The position numbers and the translations under genes were made by a program. Shown piece by piece: positions 45,560 through 56,585 of a DNA stretch of 64,000 nt; within the stretch, counting starts at the first letter, position 1; every line of letters begins with the position of its first letter. The DNA comes from Diphasiastrum complanatum (Eukaryota > Streptophyta > Lycopodiopsida > Lycopodiales > Lycopodiaceae), in contig CM055112.1 of assembly GCA_029204225.1 (NCBI GenBank), positions 28,161,746 through 28,225,745 on the forward strand. The letters are read 5' to 3'. Below the pieces are notes generated by a model, which saw only the letters and a program-made list of their open reading frames with translations, made no database searches and was not told the origin of the DNA.

Positions 45560-46150
45560 GAGTGGTGACTGTATTTTTTGTTTTTTAATTTTTTGCTTCT
45601 TTATTATTCAATTTTTCGCCCTATTTTCTGTTCCCTATAATTCAATCTGAATAGGTAGGATTGTAGAGCATTGAAAGGGCTCTCTCCATCTATTTTTTCA
45701 AATTCCGTTCAGTATTGAGCAAGTTACAAATTTTTGAAATTGGCAACAAAATTTTGTGAACTTGTCAAAAACCAGAATTTCTGTTTTTTAATTTTTTTGC
45801 TTCTTTTTTCTTCAAATTCCGTCCTATTTTCTATTCTTTGTTATTCAATCTGAATAGGTAGAGCATTGAAAGGGTTTACATTCCATTCAGTATTGAGCAA
45901 CTTACAAATTTTTGAAGTTGGCCACAAAATTTTGTAAACTTGTCAAAAACCAGAAACTTCTAGATTTTTGTATTTTTTTTGCCCTGTTTGATTCATTTTT
46001 TGCCCTACCTTCTATTCTCAATAATTCCATCTGAATAGCTCGAGTTGTAGAGCATTAAAAGGGCTTTTTGGAGATAGAATTGTTTTCTTATTTCATTAAG
46101 TATTGAGGAAGTTACAAATTTTTTAAAATGTCAAAAAAATAAATCTGTGA
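45560..46150 (+). repeat. three tandem units of about 190-200 bp
   Basis: Three consecutive diverged units (about 45570-45775, 45780-45960, 45965-46150) each contain, in order, a T-rich block with CCCTA or CCTATTTTCT, a TCTGAATAG word, AGAGCATT(G/A)AAAGGG, CAGTATTGAGCAA or AAGTATTGAGGAA, and GTTACAAATTTTT. Noncoding, probably inside element J. Confidence 0.8.
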
Positions 46151-46169
46151 CCTTGTCATTAGCTTCAGC

Positions 46170-46203
46170 AATGTCATTTCTAGCAGGTGCTAGAAATGAC
46201 ATT
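46170..46203. repeat. perfect 16-bp inverted repeat with 2-base loop
   Basis: AATGTCATTTCTAGCA at 46170-46185 and its exact complement at 46188-46203. It lies 22 bp upstream of the insertion point of element D. Confidence 0.9.
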
Positions 46204-46225
46204 AAATTCATTTCAAATCAACATC

Positions 46226-46928
46226 TGTGAAAAATTGCCAAGAATTGGCAAATCTAGCTTGATCAAAAACCATGTAGTATAATGTAGATTTTGTACATAA
46301 GTGGATTCCACACATGTGAGGCCAATATGACACGTGGCAATCCACTCCTAATGTAGGTTAGGTCAAGTCCATAGGGTTGGTCATGTCATTTTGGTAGTGA
46401 TTCCTAGTTTATAGGACCTAAATCCTAGATTTAAGGTGAAAATTTGACTGACTAGCTATCTACCAAGCATGATTCTAGGAAATAGACTAGGGTTTCATTT
46501 TAGGTCAAGGAGAGTGAGTTAACTTCCTTATTACATGCTGGAAATCCACCTAACTTCAAGAAGGAAGTTGAATTTGCTATGTATTTCATCTCTCCATAGT
46601 GAGAAGATAGAAAATTTTTGGAGCTCATTGGCAATCTCAAGCTAGTTCACTATGTACATTGAGTTTTTTTTATCCAAATGAAACCAAATCAATTTCTACT
46701 TATTTCTCAGGTTGAAGGCCATACTACAGCCTGTAGTACACACGTGTGGGGTCAGATTTCAATGTTTATCAATGCTTTTGATTGTTAATGCTTGTTGTTT
46801 GTCAAATTGCCAATCTAGGATCAACTGTTTTGTGTCTAGTTTTTTGATAGATTGTTAAGCAAGCATCAAATCACTCTTGTGGATCTTTTGTAGATCCATT
46901 TATGGTCCTAAAGTACAGTACTTTCACA
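46226..46928 (+). repeat. element D 5' LTR
   Basis: 703 bp, followed directly by the primer site. It differs from the 3' LTR at roughly 34 positions by eye. Confidence 0.92.
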
Positions 46929-46940
46929 TGGTATCAGAGC
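46929..46940 (+). other. element D primer-binding site
   Basis: TGGTATCAGAGC, initiator tRNA-Met primer site, abutting the LTR. Confidence 0.92.
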
Positions 46941-47189
46941 CAAGTACAAGAGCATAAGCCATTGATCTAATGCAAATCCATTTTTAGCAAGTTTTGGTGC
47001 TAAAAACTAGTATTGAGAGGGCAAGATAGAATCTTGATTTTTGTGAGGAGATTTGATCCCAAACTTGGCAGGGGTCCAAATCCGTACTGTCCACATGTGT
47101 GGGCACCTCTGAACATGCATTTAATGCATGGTATTCATTTGATCCAAAGAAATTCAATTTGTTACATGAAAAGAAGTCACGGAGAGTGC

Positions 47190-47340
47190 ACATGATTATG
47201 TACTCAGAATCAAGTCTCTAAATAGAAAGTCGGCTTCCATTGGAGAGAAGATTCATGATGGAGAGCTTGTACAAATTGTTCTAAATGGTCTAGGAGATGA
47301 CTTTGCAAATTTGGTCCAAAATTTTTCCATCTAAGACACT
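47190..47340 (+). pseudogene. element D: gag C-terminal scrap upstream of the main frame
   Basis: In the frame of the main ORF this reads HDYVLRIKSLNRKSASIGEK and then GELVQIVLNGLGDDFANLVQ, typical copia Gag, up to a TAA at about 47334. One stop therefore separates it from the long frame. The N-terminal half of Gag is not recognisable. Confidence 0.6.
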
Positions 47341-48567
47341 TTGCCAACTATAGAAAAACTTCACAATGTATTAGTGGCTGAAGAGTGTAGGATGCTCCAT
47401 GCAAAATCTAGGATGAGTTCCTTGTCTTTGCAGGATGGTGATGAGAAAGCCAATTTCTCATTCAAGGGCAAAAAGAAGACCAATGGAAAGAAGAAACATC
47501 CAAAAGAGGCCAAAGAAGAGGATGATGCATCAAGCTCAAAGGACAAGTCAAAGCAGAAATGCTTCTTTTGTGGAAAGAAGGAGCATTATGCATCTGAATG
47601 CTACAAGAGGCTAAGAGCACAAGTGGATGAGGACAAACAAGGAAACCTTGCAAAGGAGAAGGAGGATGATGAAGTAGATGTATTCTTGATGGCATCTACA
47701 TCCTCACCAACAAACAATAGCAATTCAAGAGACAATTGGTGGATCGACAGTGGGGCTAGCTCCCACATGTCTTGTGAAAAGGACTTTTTCTCAAGCTTAC
47801 ACTCTTTCAATGCTGCTAAAAAGTTTGTCTTTACTACAAATGATGAAGAGCGTAGGATAGATGGTGTTGGCACCATCTCTTTGTATCTAGAATCCTCAAA
47901 ATGCATGGATCTAAAAAATGTCCTTTATGTACCATCAATCACCAAGAATATGCTTAGTGTTGGTCTACTCTTAGAAAGTGGTGTGGATGTCCACTTTAAG
48001 CATGGTGTTTGCTTCATCTTGAAGAATGATGGTTGCATTGCAAAGGGATTTAAACATGGAAGATTGTTTAAGTTGGAAGCTAGTGTTGCTTTTGAAAGAA
48101 TGAGCTTGGCAAAGGAGAAAATCACTCAAGAGGAGATCTTGGCAAAGTGTGATCTTGCTTGCGTTGAGGAGGAGCATCAAAAGGAGGAAGACCTTGAGGA
48201 TCAGCTTCAAAGCATGAGAATTTCAAGGGAGTCCTCAATGACAATGGCCGAGTCATCAAATTGCATGCAAATTGTCCATTCAAGTGTGCATCTTACAAGG
48301 GTGGTGAGCATTGGAGAGTCTACTATCTTTGGATACTTTTTGGAAAGTAGTAGTAGACATGAGTTGACTTGTTTCTTACCTTTAAGATTCATGGTGTTTA
48401 TTACTGTGTATGACAAGACAATGAAATGGGTTGCTTTGAAATCTACATTTGTTGTTGATAAAGCAAATTCATTGGATAACTATTTTTGTAATAGTTTGAA
48501 TAGAGTCATAAAAGATGAAACATCATTTTTCCTTGGAAATCTTTGTGTCCACATGCTTTGTGCATGA
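47341..48567 (+). CDS. element D: gag knuckle, protease, then unknown C-terminal half
   Basis: A 408-residue open frame. Residues 1-70 are Gag C-terminus with a lysine-rich linker. The zinc knuckle CFFCGKKEHYASEC (C74, C77, H82, C87) binds nucleic acid. WWIDSGASSHMS gives the aspartic protease with catalytic D136, and LKNVLYVPSITKNMLSVGLL its C-part. From about residue 249 the usual HxRLGHLN pre-integrase motif and integrase core are absent. Instead about 160 residues of unknown sequence follow, acidic first (EEEHQKEEDLEDQLQ) and then mixed (FMVFITVYDKTMKWVALKST). The ATG at 47341 is only the first after a stop. Confidence 0.6.
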   Translation: MPTIEKLHNVLVAEECRMLHAKSRMSSLSLQDGDEKANFSFKGKKKTNGKKKHPKEAKEEDDASSSKDKSKQKCFFCGKKEHYASECYKRLRAQVDEDKQGNLAKEKEDDEVDVFLMASTSSPTNNSNSRDNWWIDSGASSHMSCEKDFFSSLHSFNAAKKFVFTTNDEERRIDGVGTISLYLESSKCMDLKNVLYVPSITKNMLSVGLLLESGVDVHFKHGVCFILKNDGCIAKGFKHGRLFKLEASVAFERMSLAKEKITQEEILAKCDLACVEEEHQKEEDLEDQLQSMRISRESSMTMAESSNCMQIVHSSVHLTRVVSIGESTIFGYFLESSSRHELTCFLPLRFMVFITVYDKTMKWVALKSTFVVDKANSLDNYFCNSLNRVIKDETSFFLGNLCVHMLCA

Positions 48568-49169
48568 TCATTCCAATGTAAGGACCAAAGATTATCCTAT
48601 TTCAATGATAGGAATAATGGTAGTGTTTTGCTCTTCAAGTAGAGATTGTAGAATCTACTTGTTTTCAACCAAAGAATTTGTCAATGGTGGAATGGAAGAT
48701 TTGTAAACTTGAAGAAGTACCTTTGGATCAGCACCTTATTCAATTCATTGATGGTTTGGAGTCAAGTCAAGTGGAGGAGCAAGCTCAAGACCCCAGGACT
48801 CCAAGAAGAACCATGAGTATCAAGATGGAGCCATCTAGGCTCAATCATATGGATCAAGCAAGGCAAGTTGTCTTTATTATGTATGCACTTAGTAGTTTTA
48901 TTGATGTATCTTCCAGTGCCCAAAATGTCTTGGAATCCATGGCTTGGCATGATGTTTAGTTTTGAAGTGTGCTACATGTATATAGACACATTTATGGAAC
49001 ATCTTGTAAGAGATCCTCTAAGAGGTGGTGAAAGATCCTTCATGGACATCATTCTCTATTGGAGTCTCAAAAGTTCCTTGTTTGTAGCTGGATTTATTAG
49101 ACACTTCTAAAAGCTTTCATTCATCTACCAAGAGAGTTGTAAATAGATCAAGCTAAATTTGAGGAGGAG
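48568..49169 (+). other. element D: internal noncoding 3' region
   Basis: Short frames only; no integrase, reverse transcriptase or RNase H motif was found. It ends in the purine tract GAGGAGGAG just before the 3' LTR. Confidence 0.6.
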
Positions 49170-49871
49170 TGTGAAGAATTGCCAAAAATTGGCAAATCTA
49201 GCTTGATCAAAAACCATGTAGTATAATGTAAATTTTGTACATAAGTGGATTCCACACATGTGAGGCCAATATGACACATGGCAATCCAATCCTAATGTAG
49301 GTTAGGTCAAGTCGATAGAGTTGGTCATGTCATTTTGGTAGTGATTCCTAGTTTATAAGACCTAAATCCTAGATTTAAGGTGAAAATTTGAACAACTAGC
49401 TATCTACCAAGCATGACTCTAGGAAATAGACTAGGGTTTCATTTTAGGTCAAGGAGAGTGAGTTAACGTCCTTATTACATGCTAAAAATCCACCTAACTT
49501 CAAGAAGGAAGTCGAATTTGCTATGCATTCCCTCTCTCCATAGTGAGAAGATAGAAAATTTTTGGAGCTCATTGGCAATCTCAAGCTAGTTCACTATGTA
49601 CATTGAGTTTTTGTGATCCAAATGAACCAAATCAATTTTTACTTGTTTCTCAGGTTGAAGGCCATACTACATCCTGTAGTACACACGTGTGGGCTCAGAT
49701 TTCAATGTTTATCAATGCTTTTGATTGTTAATGCTTGTTGTTTGTCAAAATTGCCAATCTAGATCAACTTTTTTGTGTCTAGTTTTTTTATAGATTGTTA
49801 AGCAGACATCCAATCACTCTTGTGGATCTTTTGTAGATCCATTTATGGTCCTAAAGTACAGTATTTTCACA
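49170..49871 (+). repeat. element D 3' LTR
   Basis: 702 bp, ends TTTTCACA, followed by the target duplication ACATC. Confidence 0.92.
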
Positions 49872-49876
49872 ACATC

Positions 49877-50116
49877 AACAAGCATTATCTTGGGATCTTT
49901 TTTTGGATGGTGTCGACTACCCATTTGGCAATGAACAAGGTTATCATGAATGTCCACCGGACCCATATGGCTATTATTGAAAATTTGCATTCAAGCTTCG
50001 AGGCAGGTGTCATGGGACTGCCACCAGTTTTGGTGGGGGGATACTGTTGGAGAGTCTGCAAATCCCAAGGCAATCCTAACCCTAGTTAATAAGTGAGAGG
50101 GATTTTGCACCACACC
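49877..50116 (+). repeat. element J: 3' internal end, polypurine tract and LTR start
   Basis: After element D the interrupted sequence resumes. GGTGGGGGGA (50032-50041) is a polypurine tract, followed by an LTR start TGTTGGAGAG at 50045 matching 44799. The LTR match lasts only about 70 bp before the sequence changes, so this LTR is truncated. Confidence 0.6.
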
Positions 50117-50205
50117 TTGAAAATGGTCAAATCAGCATGCATATGATGATTGTCTGTGTTTGTTGAGTACCTCCTTGTTCTCTTGAATCTTGAATCTTGA
50201 ATCAT

Positions 50206-50217
50206 GCTCTAATACCA
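50206..50217 (-). other. copia primer-binding site (element K)
   Basis: TGGTATTAGAGC on the - strand, adjacent to the LTR at 50218-50640. Confidence 0.7.
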
Positions 50218-50640
50218 TGTTAGAAAATCGACTTGCTCATATAAGTTACCTAGACAAGATTCCTATTGTTGTTATACACATACATGGAAGAGAACACACA
50301 CAACTATGATGAAGCAATGATGAGATGTACTCCAACTATGTTTGCAAATGAGCTAGGGCGTACTACATACTTATAGATTTTGGTCTATGCAATAGCAAAA
50401 GCAAAAGCAAAAGCAACTGGGCAAGTAATGTTTTTATATATGGTAAAGCACCAACACCTATCTAAAGCAAAAACTTGTGCTCCAAATCAAGCACTAGAAT
50501 CAACTTGTCTAACTATATTCTAACTTGACTTTTACTAAATATAAGTAAAGGCCCCTAGAATTAGCACGCAAGCATGGCCCAATAATCCTAATTAATCTTA
50601 GATGACAATATTAGGGATAATGTGACAATTAACTCTAACA
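50218..50640 (-). repeat. copia LTR (element K), 423 bp
   Basis: Bounded by inverted TGTTAGA...TCTAACA ends (+ strand 50218-50224 and 50634-50640) with a copia primer site at its inner side. No pol sequence remains, so this is a 5' LTR with a short leader. Confidence 0.7.
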
Positions 50641-52350
50641 TTGTCATGTGTCTCCATAAATAATAATATATCCCTCTCTGCAATAAAATCTATAAGATCT
50701 CCAGCGATAGATGATGAATATAGGTCGTTACAATTCGAAACTTCAATACACAAATGGTGTGGACAGGGCCCAAGACACTCCCATGCTCGGCGGGCGCCCC
50801 AACTCCCTATGGCGAGGGCCACTAGGTGTACCATCCAGATAACGAGTCTGTCGATCTCATTGAATTACACGTCTACCCGACGTCTTGGCTTCCTAGAAGG
50901 CTTGACGTCTTTCTTCCCGACGTTGTCCATGACAATTCGTCTCTCAATTCAAGCCAACCAAATGAAGTTTCAAGTTCCATGTTCAAACCAAACATGTTTT
51001 GAATATCATTGAAGAAAATCATAATAGAAGGTCAGAAGTAGCAGGGTCACATTGAGAATTTAGGGAACAAAGGCCAAAAAGTGTTTTGGACAAATTACCA
51101 GGAGCTGCAGGTGAACATGGAACCTAGACAAAGCACAAACAAACGCATGCATGAGAGAAAAACTAGTAAGTGACCTTACAAAAAGCACAACAACAAAACC
51201 TCATTCAGCTCATTGGCGAGGTTTTAGATGATCTATATTGCCAGCCAAGAAAGGAACTTGCGTTTATAGTCTCCCACATTAAGCTTCAAGGGAATATTTC
51301 TAGCCATGAGGCTGGTGATACTGAAACTATTGGGGGATCAAAAGCCAAACGGTATGCCACTCTACTTCTGCAAGCCCAATTACATATGTGAATAGTCTTT
51401 GTAGACCTATTTAGTGAGATCTTATTGTCATTCCATCATCCATGCTACATCTGAAGTTTTCAACGTAACAACACAAACATAGGCTTGTAAAAATACAGAT
51501 CTATAGCTTTATATTGAGCAGATTGAGATTAGCATGCATGGTGGACGCTAATTGAGAGTGCAATTTGCAGAGAAAATGCAGCTGTACCGGACAAAGACCT
51601 GAATGGTAACTTGCTTTACTAAATTGATTCTCTAGGTGATTTAGTGCACTCAAAAGACAAACCAGTAGCTCTTTCTGATGTTCAAGCAAGATTAGCTGGA
51701 TAAGTTTCATAATATATCTAAAATATGCAAACACAAATCTTTCTCCAATAATCAATAGCTTGCATTACAAATCTTTCACCAATACCTCAATAAGCTTGCT
51801 TTCTGGCTGGTAGATATTTTACTAAAGATACCCTGTTTCCTTATAGTCTGTCCAGAAGTCTTTACAGCTTTAACTCTGCTGACTAGAGGAATTGTGAATT
51901 TTGAAATTGTTAATCTCTGACGAACTAAATCATGGTGGACGTTCTTGATTGCAAAAACATTGCATCAATCTCTGCTCAATGTTTTGCAAGTATCATTCTG
52001 GCAAATTCATGCCAAATATGAATTCTAGGACACAACCTCCCTACAGATTCCATCAACATCTACAATAGAATGTTTTTTCTACATAGTTTCCATATAACAG
52101 AACTCAATGTGCTAGTAGAAACTGATGCTGACTGACAAAAAAGGAGACTGCAATCCAATAGTTGATATAACCATATACAAATCCAAAGTACAAATTTGAG
52201 TGTCAAGCAGCAATATGCACCCTATCTAAAAGCAGCTTCCTTAAATCTGAAGTTTGATGATGGCACAAGCTTTTGCTTGAACATCCGAAGCTTCAAAGAT
52301 TCATTCATTTCCAGCTGCACAATGCAATGCCTGGTGGAATCCCCTGTGTC
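50641..52350. other. intergenic and 3' flank of the LUX-type gene
   Basis: No recognisable protein. An open frame at 51170-51391 (73 residues) has no motif I know. The part nearest 52350 is presumably the 3' untranslated region of the - strand gene. Confidence 0.4.
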
Positions 52351-53535
52351 TCAGTGACTGCTGGTGGGAAAAAGAGTAAGAATAGGTCTCTGGGAAGAGT
52401 TTGATGGAGCTTGGTTATCCATTCCAAGCTCTCTGTGTTCTCCTGCAGCAAATCTTTGAGCATTTGCTCTCATAACTGCTGCATAAGGGTGCTGATCAAA
52501 GGCCCCATAGGCTAGGGCAGCCCCCATGCTTGCAGGATTAAGCCCAGGCATTGCCACAGGCAGCATGGGAGGTGCAAAGGGGATGGCAACCACGTCATCT
52601 CTGTGGCTTGGCAGAAAATTCGCAGATGCAGCAAGGCCAGGAGGTATGGGAGTGGAAGCAAAGAGCTGATCAGAAGCTGTTGGCCCTTCTGATGTGAGGC
52701 CTTGCATCCTCTTCAGATACAACCTGTATTTTTGGAGATGGCTGGCGACATTTTCCCTGGTGAGGCCTTCCACATTCATCAGCTGCATGATTGTTTTGGG
52801 CACAGCGTTTTTTATGCCAAGATGAGCTACCGCATCTACAAAACGCTTGTGGAGCTGAGGAGTCCATACCAGGCGAGGGCGCTTGAGCGTTCTTGCAGCT
52901 TGATCTTCTCCTGAGTTTTCTGGCCCACCACCAGAATCCCCCTCTTCTGAGTCTGCCCCATCTGCTGCTTGTTGGGTTCTTGCTCTCTTGGGCTGGCTGC
53001 CACCTCCATTGCTGCTGTCAGAAGCACCCGCTCCCCCAACATAGCTGCTCTCTGTCCTCCTCTCATAAGCAGAATAGGGTAAAGTATTCATGATAGAGGG
53101 CAGCATAACTGTTTCCACTTTTCTGCTCAGCTCCATAGCTCCCTGCTGCATTGTTGCTCCTGGATTGAATCCTGCTGTGTTGCTTGCAAAAGGTCCGAAG
53201 GAAATCCCTCCATGGCCAAGATCACTCTTTGCGGTTTCTGTTTCAACAACCATTGCCCTTGCACGCTCAAACCCAACTGCATTGCTCTTGTCTTGCTCCT
53301 TGGCAACAAATGGGAGAAAAGAATTGAAATGTGAAGACGAGGAATGACGCTGGACTGAGGACATGGAGGCTTTGGATGCGCTGAGTACATCTGCAGGAGT
53401 TTTGGATGATTCGTCTGCGATGCTAAAAGCGCTAGCCAGCTCTGGACTAATGAGGGTTTGAGTGAGAGGGGTGAGCTCATCCAGCGAAGGTAAGCCCCTT
53501 TCGTCAGCCGTCACTTGTTCCTTCTCAGACGGCAT
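52351..53535 (-). CDS. LUX: LUX ARRHYTHMO/PCL1-type GARP transcription factor
   Basis: One 394-residue exon. The GARP (Myb-like) DNA-binding domain is at about 217-277: [60 protein letters not shown], with SHLQKYR at 265-271. This is nearly the sequence of flowering-plant LUX/PCL1 proteins. LUX is the DNA-binding part of the evening complex with ELF3 and ELF4, which represses clock and growth genes at dusk. The N-terminus keeps the family motif [11 protein letters not shown]...[11 protein letters not shown] (14-39). A basic patch QPKRAR (181-186) and an acidic/glycine stretch (187-212) precede the domain; [20 protein letters not shown] follows it. Intronless coding and length fit the family. 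The ATG at 53535 is the first in frame, directly before the conserved N-terminus. Confidence 0.93.
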   Translation of the reverse strand: MPSEKEQVTADERGLPSLDELTPLTQTLISPELASAFSIADESSKTPADVLSASKASMSSVQRHSSSSHFNSFLPFVAKEQDKSNAVGFERARAMVVETETAKSDLGHGGISFGPFASNTAGFNPGATMQQGAMELSRKVETVMLPSIMNTLPYSAYERRTESSYVGGAGASDSSNGGGSQPKRARTQQAADGADSEEGDSGGGPENSGEDQAARTLKRPRLVWTPQLHKRFVDAVAHLGIKNAVPKTIMQLMNVEGLTRENVASHLQKYRLYLKRMQGLTSEGPTASDQLFASTPIPPGLAASANFLPSHRDDVVAIPFAPPMLPVAMPGLNPASMGAALAYGAFDQHPYAAVMRANAQRFAAGEHRELGMDNQAPSNSSQRPILTLFPTSSH

Positions 53536-54321
53536 CTTAGCACTAGAAAGCTAGAATTACATGCACCTACTAGCACCGGCAACTGCAGATCAGACACAAA
53601 TCAATGAAATCGTCTTCTGGCAAGTGAAATCCATGCCTTCACGAATCTAACTCCACTCAGCACGCACGGCTGCGCCATCTTCTCATTGGACTGCATGAAC
53701 TTCCCATCTGCAAACAATCCCCAAAGAAACGATGCTATCTCCTACACAAGAAGCTCAATTAGCTTGTTCTTGAGACGTTCTTCCAGCTCCCCTCTGCGCA
53801 GCTACCCTCAAACAAGCAATGCATGCCACATGGGATAACAGTAAAGACCTCCAAGCCCGGCTTTCCCTGCTGCTCTGCCAAAACCATAGCCAGCTACACC
53901 CACAACACCTCCATGCTCCCTCGGCTTTATCCCCTGCAGTACCACAGAATCCAGAGCTTCTACCACACTCCCAAATCCCGATTCCTCATCTCCACAATCA
54001 CAGCAGCCTCCTGCTCTTCTGCACAATCCGGCAGAGCATCTACAGTTTTCGCTCAGCATCTAAAGATGCACAGATCCTGGTCCCGCTCTTCTGTTCTTTG
54101 TTTCTGCTCAGCCTAAAGGGGCTGCTGCTACTGCTGCTGCTGCTGGCTGCTGTTTCTGACACAAACCCACTTCTGCTGAAACGCATCTGTGATCTCTGTG
54201 CAGCTCTCTCGATCTCTCCTCCACTCTGCTCTCTCCTCCTCATGCACAACGGCCAGCATGGACGGATCTCTCTCTATCCATGCGCAGTGTCTCTCTGACA
54301 AAAAACAGTCAACAGATCTCT

Positions 54322-54400
54322 CGATCTCTCTCTCTCTCTCTCTCTCTCTCACTTCACTTCATAGACTTCATAACAGGCACTTCATTCACTTCATAGTCTC

Positions 54401-54435
<35 letters not shown>

Positions 54436-54475
54436 TCACTTCATAGACTTTATAAGAGGCACTTCATACATTTCA
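54322..54475. repeat. 78-bp tandem duplication containing (CT)n tracts
   Basis: Two units (54322-54399 and 54400-54475) each consist of CGAT, a CT run of 26-32 bases, then CACTTCACTTCATAGACTT and GGCACTTCAT. On the coding strand of the LUX-type gene the runs are GA repeats, the type bound by plant GAGA-binding (BPC) proteins. Confidence 0.85.
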
Positions 54476-54941
54476 TGTGCTATGCAGGTTGAGGCGAGGT
54501 TGCCGCTCTCAGTGAGAAAGCTCTTTGTAAAGGCGAGGTTGCTGCTCCAAGTGAGGAAACTCTCTCTGGCTCTTATTACACGCTACGATGTGAGAGTCAC
54601 CACCATTGTATCTTTTGTTGACGTTCAGATCTTCTTTGGATCTACTGTCGAGAATTGTCCAAGTGGCATTCATGCCATGTGGAAACTATTCAACGCAGAA
54701 GGGCATAAGAAAAGTCGTGTGGCATAAAGTTCCATAAGCTCCAGTCTCTGCTCTATCCTTCCCTGAGGGCGCAGCCAATCTTACACCCTCCCAATTGGAT
54801 GCTAGCCACGCGTCAAAACTGCCACTTGGAAGCTGATAATAGGTTAATCTTTCACACGTGGCAACATCGAAAAGCTTTCAAGAATATCGAACGATGGTGA
54901 GCTGAAAGTCTCAAGTGAGGGGGGAGGTGTTTGGCCGTCAT

Positions 54942-54951
54942 CTTATATATA
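54942..54951 (-). promoter_or_regulatory. candidate TATA box for the LUX-type gene
   Basis: TATATATAAG on the - strand in an otherwise GC-mixed region. Placement is by sequence only. Confidence 0.4.
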
Positions 54952-54960
54952 CCCCTAAAT

Positions 54961-56585
54961 TCATTGACTAATAATACTAGAGTATAAATTAAATTGGAAA
55001 AGGTAATCCCCTCTTTGGGGGTGGGAGCAGTGCTCGAGAAAATCGACAAAGTATAGGAATGGAATCGGCAAGTTTTTTCAAAAATCGATCGATTTTTTAT
55101 ACAATTTTTATGAATAAAATTCAAAAAACTAAAAATTTCTATAAAATGCAAGTTTTTTTTAGCATAACTCAAATGAGGTTTCCCGAGCACTAGGTGGGGG
55201 TGGAAGTAAAAGCCAAATTTAGCGGCTTCACATACCCCTGAATTGATTGACAAAGAGAGCACGTGGGAAATTGGAGATATTAAAATAAAGGAGGTAAAAT
55301 ACAACCTGCACCCCTTAGCATCGGGTGGGGGTGACATGGGCTGATGTGGCACCAAATATTTAGTGGAGCCCAGGCTGCTCTTTGTCTTTTTTATTATTAT
55401 TACTAATCTCTTTTTTTGTTCTCTATTTCTTTATGCGTGTTTTGGACTTTTCATCTTTTAATCAAGCAAGCAAAGTCCGAGAATCAAGAAGATGTACCAA
55501 AAAAGATTGACTTGGTTGGTAGAGAGAGCTATTCTCCCCTCCTTTTCAAATCTGAAGTTGAGTTGAATGCTTGCCAAGTGCACTAGGACAAGATATGTTA
55601 GGCTTCGGTCGTGATAATGGGCTCTACTACATAGTTATAAAAAGCCTTGTGTCCATGATTATTGGAAGCCGTTGAAAAGAGCTTCGTTGCAAGGTGTGCC
55701 AAAATTTGAAATGGCATATGACGACCATTGTAAAAGAATGTAACATTGTGTGTCGTCATTTAATAGGATCTAGTCTATCTACTACAAGATAAACAAGAAC
55801 GTCATAATATCCATGCCCCACCAAGGCCTTACCACATACGTTGACATATTTTTATAAATGCCCCACCAAGGCCTTGCGACATATGATGACATATTTTTAT
55901 CTATCTCTTGACAATGGACATTTCATCTATACCTTAGTGCTTTCCCCAATTTTCAAGATGGTCAATCTATGACTTTGATTAACTTGCTTTAGCAACTTCT
56001 TCTTGGCCTTAGATCTTGTTGTTGAAGAATATTTTCTAAGTTTTTAGCTATTGTCATAGCATATTTCTTATTATTGCAATTTGCTACAGCCAAATTTTTA
56101 TGCAAAGTTGCTACATGAGAATTTTATGTTTTCAAAATGTTCAAAATGTTTTGTTTTTACATTTAGACATTCATCACCATTGTGATCAAGATTGCATAAT
56201 TGAATGTTCATTATTGTCGTAGCCATAACAATTTTATGATTGTAGTCATGATATTCACAATATTTGAATATTCATGATAGTTTTTTCTCTTAAGTTACTT
56301 AGACTAACGACTTTATTCAAAAGTACAAACATAGCCAAAAGGCTTAAAAGCTCCCAAGTGACTTGATTCAAAGTGCCAAGAGGCTAAATTAACCTTAATC
56401 AAAATGAAGCTTCAACACTAAAGAAAGAGTAGCATACCAAAGAAGAATAAAAAATGGGAGAACTTAGATAAGCAACACTATATAATAGTTGTCACACTTT
56501 TCTCGTTTCTATTATTTTCAAAGATATTGATAGTTGCTTCTATTTGGAATGTATCTACAATTAGTGAAATCTTCTATCTGCTAGG
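54961..56585. other. intergenic, no gene
   Basis: AT-rich sequence. GGGGGTGG with AGTAAAAGCC-like text near 55190-55220 resembles part of the direct repeat at 15165-15183. GCCCCACCAAGGCCTT(A/G)C(C/G)ACATA occurs twice (55815 and 55860), a local 45-bp duplication. Confidence 0.4.

Larger units (their letters stand above)
46226..49871 (+). mobile_element. complete non-autonomous copia element D
   Basis: LTRs at 46226-46928 (703 bp) and 49170-49871 (702 bp) both run TGTGAA...TTCACA and are about 95% identical by eye. The element is flanked by a perfect 5-bp target duplication ACATC (46221-46225 and 49872-49876). A perfect copia primer site follows the 5' LTR, and a purine tract (GAGGAGGAG) precedes the 3' LTR. 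Internally only gag and protease are recognisable; integrase, reverse transcriptase and RNase H are missing. It is therefore structurally intact but must have moved with enzymes from a partner. It sits inside J-related sequence. Confidence 0.93.
53536..54960 (-). promoter_or_regulatory. upstream region of the LUX-type gene
   Basis: On the - strand a TATA box TATATATAAG lies at 54942-54951, about 1.4 kb before the ATG. If used, the leader is long or spliced. Between them are a G-box CACGTG (54855-54860, as ACACGTGG on the + strand), a GATATTCT (54881-54889), one base from the GATATTCG bound by LUX itself, and GA-rich repeats. A second G-box lies at 55260-55265, upstream of the TATA box. G-boxes suit light or clock control, but all sites are short and could be chance. 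Confidence 0.45.

Noticed and set aside
51170-51391. 73-residue + strand frame near the LUX-type gene
   Set aside because: No recognisable motif and no regulatory or splice support; left as intergenic.
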